Shown here one piece after another: positions 47,333-57,589 of a stretch of 64,000 nt of DNA. This DNA comes from Dyadobacter frigoris (GTDB lineage Bacteria > Bacteroidota > Bacteroidia > Cytophagales > Spirosomataceae), in NCBI RefSeq assembly GCF_005280585.1, contig NZ_SZVO01000008.1, positions 1 through 64,000 of the forward strand, written 5' to 3'. The notes below the pieces were generated by a model. That model had not been told where the DNA came from, did not search any database, and saw nothing but the letters and a program-made list of their open reading frames with translations. A program made the translations under genes and the position numbers. The first letter of the stretch is position 1, and each line of letters starts with the position of its first letter.

Positions 47333-49921
47333 CTACATCAAATGATAAGTAACCGAAGTATAGTAAAAACCGCCAATTGAAGGCCCGCCCAGAAAAGAAT
47401 TGTAATAATGATTGGTAAGATTACTTGCGCCGATTTTTAGATTAAGTCTTGATTTGACAAAATCATAATTCACATGTGCATCCATTGTTACGTATGCGGC
47501 AACATTGCCATTAACCAGAAAAGATTGCCAGTAATATTTATTTTGCCATTTGTAAGTTGCATTAAAACCGAAATTGCCGATTACGTGATTACCGCCAAAA
47601 GACACATTGGTGATCCATTTTGGCGTATTAAAACCATCTTCCAAAGCATCGTCATGGGATTTACGATGCAGTTTGGCATAGGAAGCATTGGCTGAAAAAG
47701 TGTACTTGTGAAGAAATCTGTAAGATAAACCCAGGCTTCCCCCAAAATTATACACCGTACTTTCAGAATTGGTCCACATCCGGTAGCGGTTTTGTTTCGT
47801 CTTATCATTCAGATAATAAGGTATGGAATCCTGTTTTGTGATATTGGGAACGTTGGCCTCAACCTGTGCAATAAAGTGATCGTATTTATTGTAATAAAAA
47901 TCAAGATCCACGCCCAGTTGACCGTTAAAGAAAAGTGATTTGTAACCGGTTTCAAAAGAGTTGATATGTTCTGGCAGAAGATAGGTATATTGATTTTTGA
48001 TCAGCAAACCCTTTTCTTTTTCAATAGCCGTATTGGTCGGGATTCCCTGGTTAAAGTCATTTTTAACAGCCGCCTGAAAAGCATCGATAGAAGTTCGCAA
48101 ATAAGCATTTTCAAAAATTCCGTCTGACATAACCCGTAAGCCGCCGATACGCTTTACCCCGCCACTGTTAACATTGGAAAATGCTTCAAAAATACTTGGA
48201 AAACGGTAACCACTCTGGTAAGAAAACCGGAAGTTTTGTTCAGCAACCGGAGAATAAACCATCGTAAAACGAGGATTCAGTTTTAGGTTAAAGTGGTCAT
48301 TTTTATCAGCTCTGAGTGTCGCGGAAAGTTTAATCTTATCATTGAAAAGCATTTTGCCGGCCTGAATAAATCCACCCGTTTTGCTGTAAGTGAAATTTTC
48401 AAACTCGTGATCTTTAACATAATTGACAAAATAATTTCCATCCGGATGAATCAGATAAGTACGATGATCAAACCCGGCCAATAACTCAATTCCCGTTTTT
48501 TCTTTAAATCCGGATGGGAGCAAATTGGAAAGATCAGCCTGGCCTTCTATATGAAATAAATCGTCCTTTACCCTTAATGCGGAGCCTTTATCCCAGTTAT
48601 TGATATTTGATAACTCATTTAATTTATTTTCAAAAGCAGGTGTTCCCGGTTGATACCGGCCTGCATCCGCCGTTTGCCTGGCTTGCTGTAAGGCCTGGAT
48701 TACGGTTGATCCCGAACCAGTTGCCGCGTTGAAACCTTTGGTGAAATCACTATACCAGAGATCATCACTTTTGAAATTCCGGTCCTGGTTTTCTGCGGCT
48801 GAGCGCAGGTTGTAGGAGTGCCCGGTATTTTCCCTTGTCCAATACGCACGAACCTGAAAATTTAAATTTCTGAATTCAACCGCATGTTGCTGCAACACAT
48901 AATCTTTAAGCCTGAAACGATTAGCGCGCTGGTAAATATTATCCAGGTCAGCAAAGCGGTATGTGTTAGTTAGCCGGGAGCCTTCATTGATTTTGTATAC
49001 AATTCCAACGTCCGCTTTTATGTTTTGAAGGTTGTAGCTGGTCACATCTTTTTCTGCATAACCCGTTCTGGCAACGGAATATTGTTTTCCCTGTAAAGTG
49101 ATTGTTTTTCTGTCCGATGATTCATTTCCATAACCATTTACAGGATCAAATCCCGGATTTTGAGATCCACCCGGAATGCCCAGTTTAGCATTAGCCGAAG
49201 CATTCAGGTCTGTTTGATTACTTGCGATCCAGTCGTAACCTTTGGTAAATGTCGCATTGACTTTGAAGGCGAGCTTGGGCGCGAGTACTTGCGCTATCCG
49301 AAGACTGGTTTCTGAAAATAATTTGGCCGGACTTTGAGAATCGTTCACATGATTGATGCCAGTTTTTTGTTGGAAACTGATTCCCTGACTTCTAAAAGGA
49401 TCTTTGGTGATAAAATTCGCAAGTCCGTTCAGCGCATTCAAACCGTAGAGCGCTGAGGCAGTTCCTGGAATAATTTCCACACTTTCAATATCAAGATCAC
49501 TTGGCCCCATAGCATTTCCGATTGGCGCTCCAAGATGAGGCGCCATGTTATCGACACCGTCGACTAGCTGTGTAAAACGGACGTTTGTAGTATTGGCAAA
49601 ACCGCGGGTATTGATAATCCTGAAACCCAGACTGGGTGTAATTAACTGGACACCTTTTACATTTTCAAGCGCATCGAAAAACGAAGGTGCGGAAGACAGC
49701 CTGAAAGCTGCATTGCCCACTTTTTCAATACTGACTGGCGAGCGTAAAATGCTCTCGCTCATCCTGGAGGCGGTAACAACGATTTCTTCCAAAACTTTTT
49801 CACCGGCTATGGTTGTATCGGCTTTGGCCGACGGTATAGCATTTTTTGAAACCCCGGATTTATTTTGTGCGTATATTGATGATGAAAAGATAAGAAAACT
49901 GTAAAGTATAAATTTTTGCAT
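47333..49921 (-). CDS. TonB-dependent outer-membrane receptor
   Basis: 862 residues with a signal peptide (FILYSFLIFSSSIYAQ). The TonB box region EEIVVTASRMSES is at about 45-57, the plug follows (NVKGVQLITPSLGFRIINTR, GFANTTNVRFTQLVDGVDNM, SVEIIPGTASALYG), then a barrel to the C-terminal YTSVTYHLM. There is no carboxypeptidase-like N-domain and no SusD partner, so a siderophore, cofactor or other small ligand is more likely than a large glycan. It is divergent from the propeller hybrid kinase (376 bases apart), which may control it. Confidence 0.92.
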   Translation of the reverse strand: MQKFILYSFLIFSSSIYAQNKSGVSKNAIPSAKADTTIAGEKVLEEIVVTASRMSESILRSPVSIEKVGNAAFRLSSAPSFFDALENVKGVQLITPSLGFRIINTRGFANTTNVRFTQLVDGVDNMAPHLGAPIGNAMGPSDLDIESVEIIPGTASALYGLNALNGLANFITKDPFRSQGISFQQKTGINHVNDSQSPAKLFSETSLRIAQVLAPKLAFKVNATFTKGYDWIASNQTDLNASANAKLGIPGGSQNPGFDPVNGYGNESSDRKTITLQGKQYSVARTGYAEKDVTSYNLQNIKADVGIVYKINEGSRLTNTYRFADLDNIYQRANRFRLKDYVLQQHAVEFRNLNFQVRAYWTRENTGHSYNLRSAAENQDRNFKSDDLWYSDFTKGFNAATGSGSTVIQALQQARQTADAGRYQPGTPAFENKLNELSNINNWDKGSALRVKDDLFHIEGQADLSNLLPSGFKEKTGIELLAGFDHRTYLIHPDGNYFVNYVKDHEFENFTYSKTGGFIQAGKMLFNDKIKLSATLRADKNDHFNLKLNPRFTMVYSPVAEQNFRFSYQSGYRFPSIFEAFSNVNSGGVKRIGGLRVMSDGIFENAYLRTSIDAFQAAVKNDFNQGIPTNTAIEKEKGLLIKNQYTYLLPEHINSFETGYKSLFFNGQLGVDLDFYYNKYDHFIAQVEANVPNITKQDSIPYYLNDKTKQNRYRMWTNSESTVYNFGGSLGLSYRFLHKYTFSANASYAKLHRKSHDDALEDGFNTPKWITNVSFGGNHVIGNFGFNATYKWQNKYYWQSFLVNGNVAAYVTMDAHVNYDFVKSRLNLKIGASNLTNHYYNSFLGGPSIGGFYYTSVTYHLM

Positions 49922-50297
49922 ACCGATTTCGTTATATTTTCAAATACATATCGAAGATGATAAATTTTTGGATAATAAATTATAAAATTCAAAATATTAC
50001 CGTCAGCAACGTTTATTCTGAACATATTTTACCGTAAAATAAATTGAGCAAATAAATTGGTTAATTTGTAAAATTAATTCTATTCTTAATTAGGTATTTT
50101 ATTGGAAAAGTGAAATCTTGCTATCCTGACATCAGGTAGGTGGATTTAGTACGGAGGTTATTTTATAGCTGTATTTGCTTTCAGTATTACTTGTAGTATA
50201 ACCTGGACGGAATTCAGACTAATGAAATTGAAATCTGTTATTTTCAATTTACATTCTCACGAATCAACGTTATAAATAGTGACTATTTGATTACTAA
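49922..50297. other. Divergent control region between the TonB receptor and the hybrid kinase
   Basis: AT-rich, no gene. It must hold the promoters for both neighbours. No full TTTG-N19-TAnnTTTG match was found by eye, and no repeat or operator stands out. Confidence 0.4.
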
Positions 50298-53200
50298 ATG
50301 AAAGAACTCCTCTCTCTGGCAATTATCTGGCTTTGTGTTATTAATCAGCCCTGTTTTTCACAGGCTCAAATACCCAGATTCCGACGTCTAACAACCAACC
50401 AGGGACTTTCACAAAGCCATATCAGTGCAATTCTTAAAGACAAAAGAGGATTTATGTGGCTGGGCAGTGAAGATGGCCTCAATAAATTTGATGGCTATAA
50501 GTTTACACATTATAAACATGATTCCAACAATAAAAACACGATAACAGACAGTTATATTCAGGATCTGCTGGAAGATAAGGATGGTAATTTATGGGTGGCG
50601 ACGTCTGGCGGCCTTGACAAATATGACAGGGAGAAAAATATTTTTGTTCATTACAAGGACGGAGATACCAGTTATGATATCAACGATATTTTTCAGGATA
50701 GTAAAGGCAGGATATGGTTGGGGACAAGTCAGGGATTGTTTCTGTTTAATGCCGCAACTGGTATCTTTAAATTCTGGCATCTGAGTGATCAAAAGTTAAA
50801 AAGCGGTGGTAGTGCATTTGTAACACAGGTAATCGAGGATAATGATGGTACTCTTTGGCTGGGAACAGAACATGGCCTGTTCCGGTTTAACCCGGATTCC
50901 GGGAAATCTAATGGCTATTTTAAGGATTCAAAACAAAAGAACGGTCTGGCTTCTGACTGGATCATGGCACTTTGTAAAGACCGTAAAGGTGATATTTGGA
51001 TAGGTACACATGCCGGTGGTTTATCATTATACAATCATGGCAGCGATAACTTTGTTTCATTTTTACATAATGAAACAAAAAACAGTATCGCCCACAACGA
51101 TATTCTTTCGCTCATGGAGGCGAATGATGGTAAAATGTGGATTGGTACTGAGAATGGCGGAATAAGTGTTTATGATATTGCAACGAATAAATTTGTCACT
51201 TACGAAAATGAGGCCGCGGATAATACGACACTTAGCAATAACTCTGTTTACTGCATATATCGTGACAATGCCGAAAATATCTGGATCGGTACTTACGCCG
51301 GAGGAGTCAATTTTCTATCAAAATATGAAGACAAATTTTTTAGTTACAGACAAATTGTAACCAATAAAAACAGTCTGAGCAACAACAATGTATTATCCAT
51401 CTTTGTAGACAGTACCGGAAATAAAATCTGGATAGGAACGGACGGTGGCGGTTTGGATTTACTGGATCGCAGGACTAATTCATTTACACATTTTACACAT
51501 AATAATAGTAAAAATTCTATCAGTACGGATTATGTGATATCTGTTATCCAGGTTTCCAAAAATGTGCTCGGATTGGGTTATCACAATGGAGGTTTTGATT
51601 TGTTCAACACCACCACTGGTGTTTTTACACACCATTTGCCAATTCACGGTAATCCTAACAGCTTGTCAATATCAGATGTAAATAATTTGCTCTGTGACAA
51701 AGATGGAAATATCTGGATCGGGACATGGAAGGGAGGACTTGATTTCTATGATGTCAAAAATAAAAAATTCACACATTATCGTACGGATCCTGCTCAAAAA
51801 ACGAGCCTGAGCGGTGATATTGTTACTACTGTTTTCCAAGATAGCAAAGGAGGGATATGGGTTGGAACGCAAATGGGTTTGAATTATCTGGATGCTGAAA
51901 GAAAACATTTTAAAAGGTATCAACACAAGGCAAACGACAGTTCCAGCTTATCAAATAATAAAATTCAAACAATTTTTGAAGTCGCAAATGGTGATCTCTG
52001 GATCGGAACAAGAGGTGGTGGTTTGAATTACTTCGATAAGCAGAAGCAAACTTTCAAGTCTTACACGGAGAAGGACGGCTTGGCAAGTAATGTGGTATTT
52101 GCTATTCTGAAAGACCGGAAAAATAATTTATGGCTTAGCACAAATAAGGGAATTTCACGTTTCAGTCTGCAAACGGAAAAATTCAGGAATTATGATATTT
52201 CTGACGGTCTTCAGGGAAATGAATTTAGATTTAACTCACGTTTTCAGACTTTGGACGGACAAATGTTTTTTGGAGGTGTAAACGGTTTCAGTAGCTTTTA
52301 TCCTGAACAACTAAGGGATAATAAGTTTGTTCAACCTGTTTACATCACGGATTTACTGATTTTTAACAAGGAGGTAATTCCCGGAGACAGCAGCGAAATA
52401 CTTTCAAAACACATAAGCGAAACGAAGGTAATTACGATGTCTTACAAGCAATCCGTTTTTACGCTGGAATTTGCCGCGCTCAATTACACATTGGCGCGGA
52501 AAAATCAGTATGCGTATAAACTTGAAGGTTTTGATGCGGACTGGAATTATGTTGGTACGAAAAGGACGGCTACTTATACCAATCTGGATCCGGGTACTTA
52601 CGTTTTCAGGGTAAGGGGATCAAACAATGACGGTGTCTGGAACAACACCGGGACTTCTTTGAAAATAATCATTGAACCACCCTTTTGGCTTACATGGTGG
52701 TTTAGAGCCGGAAGTATTTTACTGTTTATCGGTTTGGCGATTGCTTTTTACAGAGTAAGGACTTACCGTATTTTAAAACAAAAGAAAGCACTTGAATGCC
52801 AGATTAAAGAGCGTACAATTCAGCTTGAACATGCTATCGAGGAAGAGAGAAAAGCAGTGCAAAAGGCAGAATTGGCCAGTCGGGCGAAAAGTGCTTTTTT
52901 GGCAACGATGAGCCACGAAATCAGAACGCCTATGAACGGCGTGATAGGCCTGGCTTCCTTGCTGGCTGAAACTTCTTTGGATGAAGAGCAGCAAAATTTT
53001 ACGAGATCTATACAAGCCTGCGGAGAAAATCTGCTGACGGTAATTAATGATATTCTTGATTTTTCAAAAATTGAGTCAGGTAATATGGAGTTGGAAGAAG
53101 GGGATTTCAGCCTTCGTACCTGTATTGAAGAGGTTATGGATTTGTTTTCTGCAAAAGCGGCCGAGATGCATCTCGACCTTATTTACCAGATTGATCCTGA

Positions 53201-54443
53201 CGTTCCCTCTCAAATAATCGGAGACAGCCTCAGACTTAGACAAATCCTGATCAACCTGGTTAACAATGCGATAAAATTTACGAAAGAAGGCGAAATTTTT
53301 CTAAGGGTCAGGCTGATCAATATTTTTAACGATGACAGTCTGGAACTGGGTTTCGATGTCAGGGATACGGGCATTGGTATTGCTGAGGATAAAATGGACC
53401 GGCTTTTTAAATCTTTTTCACAGGTCGATTCTTCCACTACCCGGCGCTACGGCGGAACGGGTCTTGGCCTTGTGATCTGCGAAAAATTAGTCGCTCTGAT
53501 GGGCGGTTCTATTTCCGTAACCAGTGTGGTGGGTGAAGGAAGTACTTTTCATTTTTCCATCAAAACCAAAAAAAGTACGCAATCTCTGCAAACCTATGTT
53601 ACCTACAACATGGAAGGCCTGGAAAATAGTAAAATCCTGATTGTTGACGACAACGAAACCAATTGGGGGATTTTAAAAGGCCAGCTCGAAGATTGGAAAC
53701 TGATCCCATATGTGGCAAGTTCGGGAAAGCAGGCACTGAATATACTGGAGCAAAATATAAATTTCAGTCTCGTCATTACGGATATGGAAATGCCATTAAT
53801 GGATGGAATACAGCTTGCGTCGCTAATCCGGGAGCGCTATCCGCATTTACCGGTTATGCTTTTAAGCTCAAAAGGGAATGAAATCCAGAAGCATAATCCG
53901 GGTCTTTTTTGTTCAATTTTGACAAAACCGGCGAAACAGCATGTATTGTCAAGGCATATTTTTACGGAATTGAGCAAATATAAAAAGACCATTACCAATC
54001 ATGAATATGAGCCGGATGTACCTAAGAAAAAATTAAGATCCGATTTTTCAATTAAATATCCTTTGAATATTCTGATTGCCGAGGATAACAAGATCAACCA
54101 GATTGTGATCATGAATATTCTAAACAAACTTGGCTACACCGCTGATCTGGCAACAGATGGTTTTGAAGCATTGAAAATGGCAACACAGAAAAAATTTGAC
54201 GTTATTCTGATGGATGTACAAATGCCATTGATGGATGGACTGGAGGCAACGCAGCTGATAAAAAAACGTTATCCTGCTCAACCATTTATTATTGCCATGA
54301 CAGCAAATGCCTTACAGGAGGACAGGGAGATGTGTTTGCATGCGGGTATGGATGACTATATCAGCAAGCCGGTAAGTCTGGATGAACTGATGATGATGCT
54401 TGAAAAATGGGCGGCCCACCTGCAAACGATCGAAGCTTCCTGA
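50298..54443 (+). CDS. Propeller-type hybrid histidine kinase with two receivers, no HTH
   Basis: 1381 residues. A signal peptide is followed by two seven-bladed reporter propellers (about 30-690; many copies of the pattern GNLWIGT/GGLxxYD) and a Y_Y_Y domain (about 700-790). Then a membrane helix (WWFRAGSILLFIGLAIAFY, about 797-818), a coiled coil, HisKA with His873 in MSHEIRTPMNG and a HATPase (DTGIGI, GGTGLGL). Two receivers end it: Asp1162 in VITDMEMPLMDG and Asp1306 in LMDVQMPLMDG. Classical HTCS regulators end in an AraC HTH, absent here. It senses a periplasmic ligand and must signal to another protein. Confidence 0.95.
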   Translation: MKELLSLAIIWLCVINQPCFSQAQIPRFRRLTTNQGLSQSHISAILKDKRGFMWLGSEDGLNKFDGYKFTHYKHDSNNKNTITDSYIQDLLEDKDGNLWVATSGGLDKYDREKNIFVHYKDGDTSYDINDIFQDSKGRIWLGTSQGLFLFNAATGIFKFWHLSDQKLKSGGSAFVTQVIEDNDGTLWLGTEHGLFRFNPDSGKSNGYFKDSKQKNGLASDWIMALCKDRKGDIWIGTHAGGLSLYNHGSDNFVSFLHNETKNSIAHNDILSLMEANDGKMWIGTENGGISVYDIATNKFVTYENEAADNTTLSNNSVYCIYRDNAENIWIGTYAGGVNFLSKYEDKFFSYRQIVTNKNSLSNNNVLSIFVDSTGNKIWIGTDGGGLDLLDRRTNSFTHFTHNNSKNSISTDYVISVIQVSKNVLGLGYHNGGFDLFNTTTGVFTHHLPIHGNPNSLSISDVNNLLCDKDGNIWIGTWKGGLDFYDVKNKKFTHYRTDPAQKTSLSGDIVTTVFQDSKGGIWVGTQMGLNYLDAERKHFKRYQHKANDSSSLSNNKIQTIFEVANGDLWIGTRGGGLNYFDKQKQTFKSYTEKDGLASNVVFAILKDRKNNLWLSTNKGISRFSLQTEKFRNYDISDGLQGNEFRFNSRFQTLDGQMFFGGVNGFSSFYPEQLRDNKFVQPVYITDLLIFNKEVIPGDSSEILSKHISETKVITMSYKQSVFTLEFAALNYTLARKNQYAYKLEGFDADWNYVGTKRTATYTNLDPGTYVFRVRGSNNDGVWNNTGTSLKIIIEPPFWLTWWFRAGSILLFIGLAIAFYRVRTYRILKQKKALECQIKERTIQLEHAIEEERKAVQKAELASRAKSAFLATMSHEIRTPMNGVIGLASLLAETSLDEEQQNFTRSIQACGENLLTVINDILDFSKIESGNMELEEGDFSLRTCIEEVMDLFSAKAAEMHLDLIYQIDPDVPSQIIGDSLRLRQILINLVNNAIKFTKEGEIFLRVRLINIFNDDSLELGFDVRDTGIGIAEDKMDRLFKSFSQVDSSTTRRYGGTGLGLVICEKLVALMGGSISVTSVVGEGSTFHFSIKTKKSTQSLQTYVTYNMEGLENSKILIVDDNETNWGILKGQLEDWKLIPYVASSGKQALNILEQNINFSLVITDMEMPLMDGIQLASLIRERYPHLPVMLLSSKGNEIQKHNPGLFCSILTKPAKQHVLSRHIFTELSKYKKTITNHEYEPDVPKKKLRSDFSIKYPLNILIAEDNKINQIVIMNILNKLGYTADLATDGFEALKMATQKKFDVILMDVQMPLMDGLEATQLIKKRYPAQPFIIAMTANALQEDREMCLHAGMDDYISKPVSLDELMMMLEKWAAHLQTIEAS

Positions 54444-54657
54444 TCAATTATATTTGCCAGTTTGTCTATACAATGAAGAATCTTTTTGGTTGTCCTTCTG
54501 TGTAAATCGGTGACATTCTGTTGATGCATTTTTCCCGTTTTGAGATTTAAAAGTTCAATCCGAGAAATTATTTAATAGTTTGGATGTGGTATGATTATTT
54601 ATTTAATCAGAAAGAAATAAATTTATACGAAGTAATCATTTTATTAACGAAGGTATT

Positions 54658-54975
54658 ATGAAAAAGGTATTGATTTTTATGGCCATTGTTGCCGCTTCAA
54701 CATTGGCATATGCACAGGATTCAACTAAATCAAAAGTTGGCAGAGCTGCTGATAAAACGAAAACAGAAGTAAAAAAAGATGCGAAAGCAGTTGGTAAAGG
54801 TGTCAAGAAAGGCGCTAATGCAGTAGGAGAAACTGCCGAAAAAGGCTATGATGCTACTAAAAAAGGTGTTAAAAAAGGCGCCGAAGTAGTAGGTGAAACC
54901 GCTGAAAAAGGCTATGACGCTACTAAAAAGGGTGTAAAAAAAGCCGAAAAGAAAATAAAAAAAGATGATAATTAA
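54658..54975 (+). CDS. Exported Lys/Ala/Gly repeat protein
   Basis: 105 residues with a signal peptide (MKKVLIFMAIVAASTLAYAQ). The mature part is nearly all amphipathic repeat: a 22-residue unit GVKKGANAVGETAEKGYDAT plus KK occurs twice (residues 48-69 and 70-91; DNA 54799-54864 and 54865-54930), with a third partial unit before and after. It resembles LEA-like or desiccation/stress proteins. Strongly basic, probably unfolded until bound to membrane or DNA. A good terminator follows. The function is not known. Confidence 0.8.
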   Translation: MKKVLIFMAIVAASTLAYAQDSTKSKVGRAADKTKTEVKKDAKAVGKGVKKGANAVGETAEKGYDATKKGVKKGAEVVGETAEKGYDATKKGVKKAEKKIKKDDN

Positions 54976-54991
54976 TTCACTGCTACTGGAA

Positions 54992-55023
54992 ACAAGCCTG
55001 CTTCAAAATCAGGCTTGTTTTTA
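54992..55023 (+). terminator. Intrinsic terminator
   Basis: ACAAGCCTG (54992-55000) and CAGGCTTGT (55010-55018), 9-bp perfect stem, 9-base loop, then TTTTTAT. It ends the repeat-protein gene 17 bases upstream. Confidence 0.85.
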
Positions 55024-55088
55024 TAGAACCTAATGGGCATTTCCGGAAAAACTTAAAATGTATTTTTTCTTCATACCAGGATAAAGAG

Positions 55089-55811
55089 CTATAATTCACT
55101 GCAATACAATACCACTTTTTTTAAATCTTCTTCGCTGTTAAAGTCAATGTTTTGCTCGTCAAGATATTTTTCGATGATATTTTTGTTCTTTGAAAAGATT
55201 TTCAACAAACTTCCTTTGTTAGCCTTATTAAATCTGTGATTGAGATCCATGAATAGAAAAGTTGTCATAGGCTTCAATAATATTGTATTGCTGGCCGGAA
55301 GTAGTATTGTTCTGCCATTGATATCTGTAAAGGTAGAAGCATTATATACGGAGCCAATTTCGTTGCTGTTTTGATAAGCTCCCTTTTTTTCGATTCCACC
55401 CCTTTGGTACTGAGTTTTTTTAGTCAGCAGCATTACACCGCAGTCTTCGATGACTTCTACGAAACCATTTTCGGGAAAAGGATAAAACCGGTTATTTCCA
55501 ATGTCTGCATAATTAATCTGGTTGTTGTCAGCCATGGCCAGCGTGTCTCCTTTGGCACTTATAAACATAACTTCTCCCAAAAGATAGCAGTAATTCAGCT
55601 TGGTTACCGCGTACTTTCCATTGGTATAATTCAAACGTCCAAACTGAAAATCAGGATATTCAAACCTGTCTTTTGCTGAAATATACTTAGTGGCGTCCTG
55701 TCCGTTTTTTACCCTGAGAATTTTGGTTGGCTGAGCGTAAATAAACGAAATAGGAATAAAGACAAAAACAGTGATCCGGCTTGCTTTGATCAATTGTTTT
55801 GAAAACTTCAT
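55089..55811 (-). CDS. Exported protein, tandem paralogue of 55833-56540
   Basis: 240 residues with an export signal (ITVFVFIPISFIYAQ). The mature part starts with a short strand region (KILRVKNGQDATKYISAKDR, FEYPDFQFGRLNYTNGKYAV) and ends IIEKYLDEQNIDFNSEEDLK with a Leu-rich tail. The order of elements matches the upstream neighbour: F-x-x-GxxxxxNGK, an EVMFI/EIEFI strand with a following KGDTLAM/KNDTLLL, and the closing EQNIDF-S-x-x-DL. No family is recognised. The 21-base gap to the neighbour suggests one transcript. Confidence 0.75.
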   Translation of the reverse strand: MKFSKQLIKASRITVFVFIPISFIYAQPTKILRVKNGQDATKYISAKDRFEYPDFQFGRLNYTNGKYAVTKLNYCYLLGEVMFISAKGDTLAMADNNQINYADIGNNRFYPFPENGFVEVIEDCGVMLLTKKTQYQRGGIEKKGAYQNSNEIGSVYNASTFTDINGRTILLPASNTILLKPMTTFLFMDLNHRFNKANKGSLLKIFSKNKNIIEKYLDEQNIDFNSEEDLKKVVLYCSEL

Positions 55812-55832
55812 GATTTTTCTGTTAGGGTGAGG

Positions 55833-56540
55833 TCAAAGGGAGTTGCAAAATTCAAGTAGTTTAGTCAGGTCGGATTGTTTTGAAAAATCGATATTTTGTT
55901 CTTTAATATAATCGTTTATTTCTTTGCTGTTATCACGAAATAGTTTCAATGTACTTGCTTTCGAAGGAATGTAAAATTGCTTGTTTTTATCAATGAAAAA
56001 ATGGATTGATTTTCTTTTAAAGACGACGTTATCACTAGGTTTCATCCACTGAGATCCGTTTTGATTACTGAAAGTCTTGTAATTAGATATCGCCGATGTA
56101 GCAGAATAGTGATTGTAAGCAGATTCTCTTTCGTTATCCAACACAGCCAGAACTTGCTTTTCGCCAAGCCTGACTTTGCCATAATTCTTTATTTCCCGGA
56201 TGTGTCCCTGCCTGGGCAAATAATAGAAGATTTCAGAGCCAATAGCTATACTGTCCATAAAGTCTTGATCATTCAGCAAAAGTGTATCATTTTTTGTGTC
56301 AATGAACTCTATTTCTCCGTAAAACAGGTTGTAATTAAGCCTGGCGTTTGCAATCCGACCGTTTCTAAAATAAACTTTTCCGGGATTGAATTCTTCAAAC
56401 TGGTATTGTTCCTGGTAAGGAATGTTTTTTGAAATATTAGAACCGTTTTTCGTCCTGTATACTTTTGGCGTATTTTGCGCAAAAGTAAATGCAGCAGAAA
56501 TAAGAAAAACGATTGTTAGTAACCAGCTTTTCATTATCAA
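55833..56540 (-). CDS. Exported protein, tandem paralogue of 55089-55811
   Basis: 235 residues with a signal peptide (WLLTIVFLISAAFTFAQ). The element order is the same as in the downstream neighbour: FNPGKVYFRNGRIANARLNY, FYGEIEFIDTKNDTLLLND, then a middle region and the closing YIKEQNIDFSKQSDLTKLLE. Identity between the two is moderate, so the duplication is old. No enzyme motif is visible. First gene of the two-gene unit. Confidence 0.75.
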   Translation of the reverse strand: MIMKSWLLTIVFLISAAFTFAQNTPKVYRTKNGSNISKNIPYQEQYQFEEFNPGKVYFRNGRIANARLNYNLFYGEIEFIDTKNDTLLLNDQDFMDSIAIGSEIFYYLPRQGHIREIKNYGKVRLGEKQVLAVLDNERESAYNHYSATSAISNYKTFSNQNGSQWMKPSDNVVFKRKSIHFFIDKNKQFYIPSKASTLKLFRDNSKEINDYIKEQNIDFSKQSDLTKLLEFCNSL

Positions 56541-56701
56541 TTTCCCCGGGAAGAATTTTTTATATAATTAACAACAAAACAGTGATAAATACAATTAATT
56601 AAGATGTAAATAATATTTGTTTGCATTTAATCAAGTCTGAAAGTTTTAATATTGGACATAAAGTAGTACATATACTTTAATCACAGACATATTTTCGGGA
56701 T

Positions 56702-57253
56702 ATGGAAAATTTATATTTCCTGGCAATTATTCCGCCAGAAGACATAAGCAGAAAAATTACGAAAATTCAGGAAGATATTGCGGATCGTTTTGAAAGCCGT
56801 GCCTCACTTAAAGTGATGCCCCATATTACCCTGAAAGCTCCTTTCAAATTTCCGGTTTCGGCACACGAAATTGTTTTGGACTGGTTTGAAAATCTTCATA
56901 TAAGTGTATTTCATTTCAATTTGGAATTGAAAGATTTTGGTGCTTTTCATAACAAAAACAAACCGGTAATTTTCCTGAAACCTGTACCAGATCTTTCACT
57001 GATGACACTGCAAAAGCAGATTTTACTTGATTTTAGAAATGCGTTTCCGGATGAATCCATTATGGATCTTGAACTTGATTTTCACCCGCACCTCACAGTT
57101 GCTTACAGGGATTTGAAAGTGGGTACATTTCAGGAAGCATGGCGGGAGTTTGAGGTAAAGGAATTTCCCGAAACGTTTGAAGTTTGTAATTTTCACTTAT
57201 TGAAGCATGATGGGAAAAAGTGGAATATTATCCGCTCATTTATATTAAAATGA
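56702..57253 (+). CDS. 2H phosphoesterase (LigT/2'-5' RNA ligase-like)
   Basis: 183 residues. The two His motifs of the 2H superfamily are present: PHITLK (HITLK) at about 41-46 and HPHLTVAY (HLTVA) near 123. The start MENLYFLAIIPPEDISRKI is typical of the family. Reactions range from 2',5'-ligation to cyclic phosphodiester hydrolysis of RNA ends; the natural substrate is unknown. A weak promoter candidate (TTG about 56655, TACTTTAA) lies upstream. It stands alone. Confidence 0.88.
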   Translation: MENLYFLAIIPPEDISRKITKIQEDIADRFESRASLKVMPHITLKAPFKFPVSAHEIVLDWFENLHISVFHFNLELKDFGAFHNKNKPVIFLKPVPDLSLMTLQKQILLDFRNAFPDESIMDLELDFHPHLTVAYRDLKVGTFQEAWREFEVKEFPETFEVCNFHLLKHDGKKWNIIRSFILK

Positions 57254-57589
57254 GTTTGAAAATATTTCAAATCAGGCACACCATTTTTGAAGGGAATTAT
57301 TTCAAAATATTCTTGTAGATTTTTCGGGACAAAATGAGGTAACTTATTGTAAATCAGTACTTGTGCTGAATTTGTAAAAGTAATATTCTCAATTTTAAAG
57401 GAAAATAATAACGTAATACTTCTCAAAACACCCCACCATATCTTTCAGGTACTCATTAAGGGGTAAGTTATTGTTGTTCAGTATTTTTTGCCAAATGAGT
57501 TGATTGGAAAAATGTTTCGGGAATGGCTTTTGTATAACTGTTTTATAATGAAGTATGAAATTATTAATACAAACTCAAAATTCGACAAA

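Noticed and set aside
50298..52400. Tandem DNA repeat suspected in the propeller region
   Set aside because: The periodicity is at protein level (propeller blades); the DNA copies have diverged too far to be a recent repeat.
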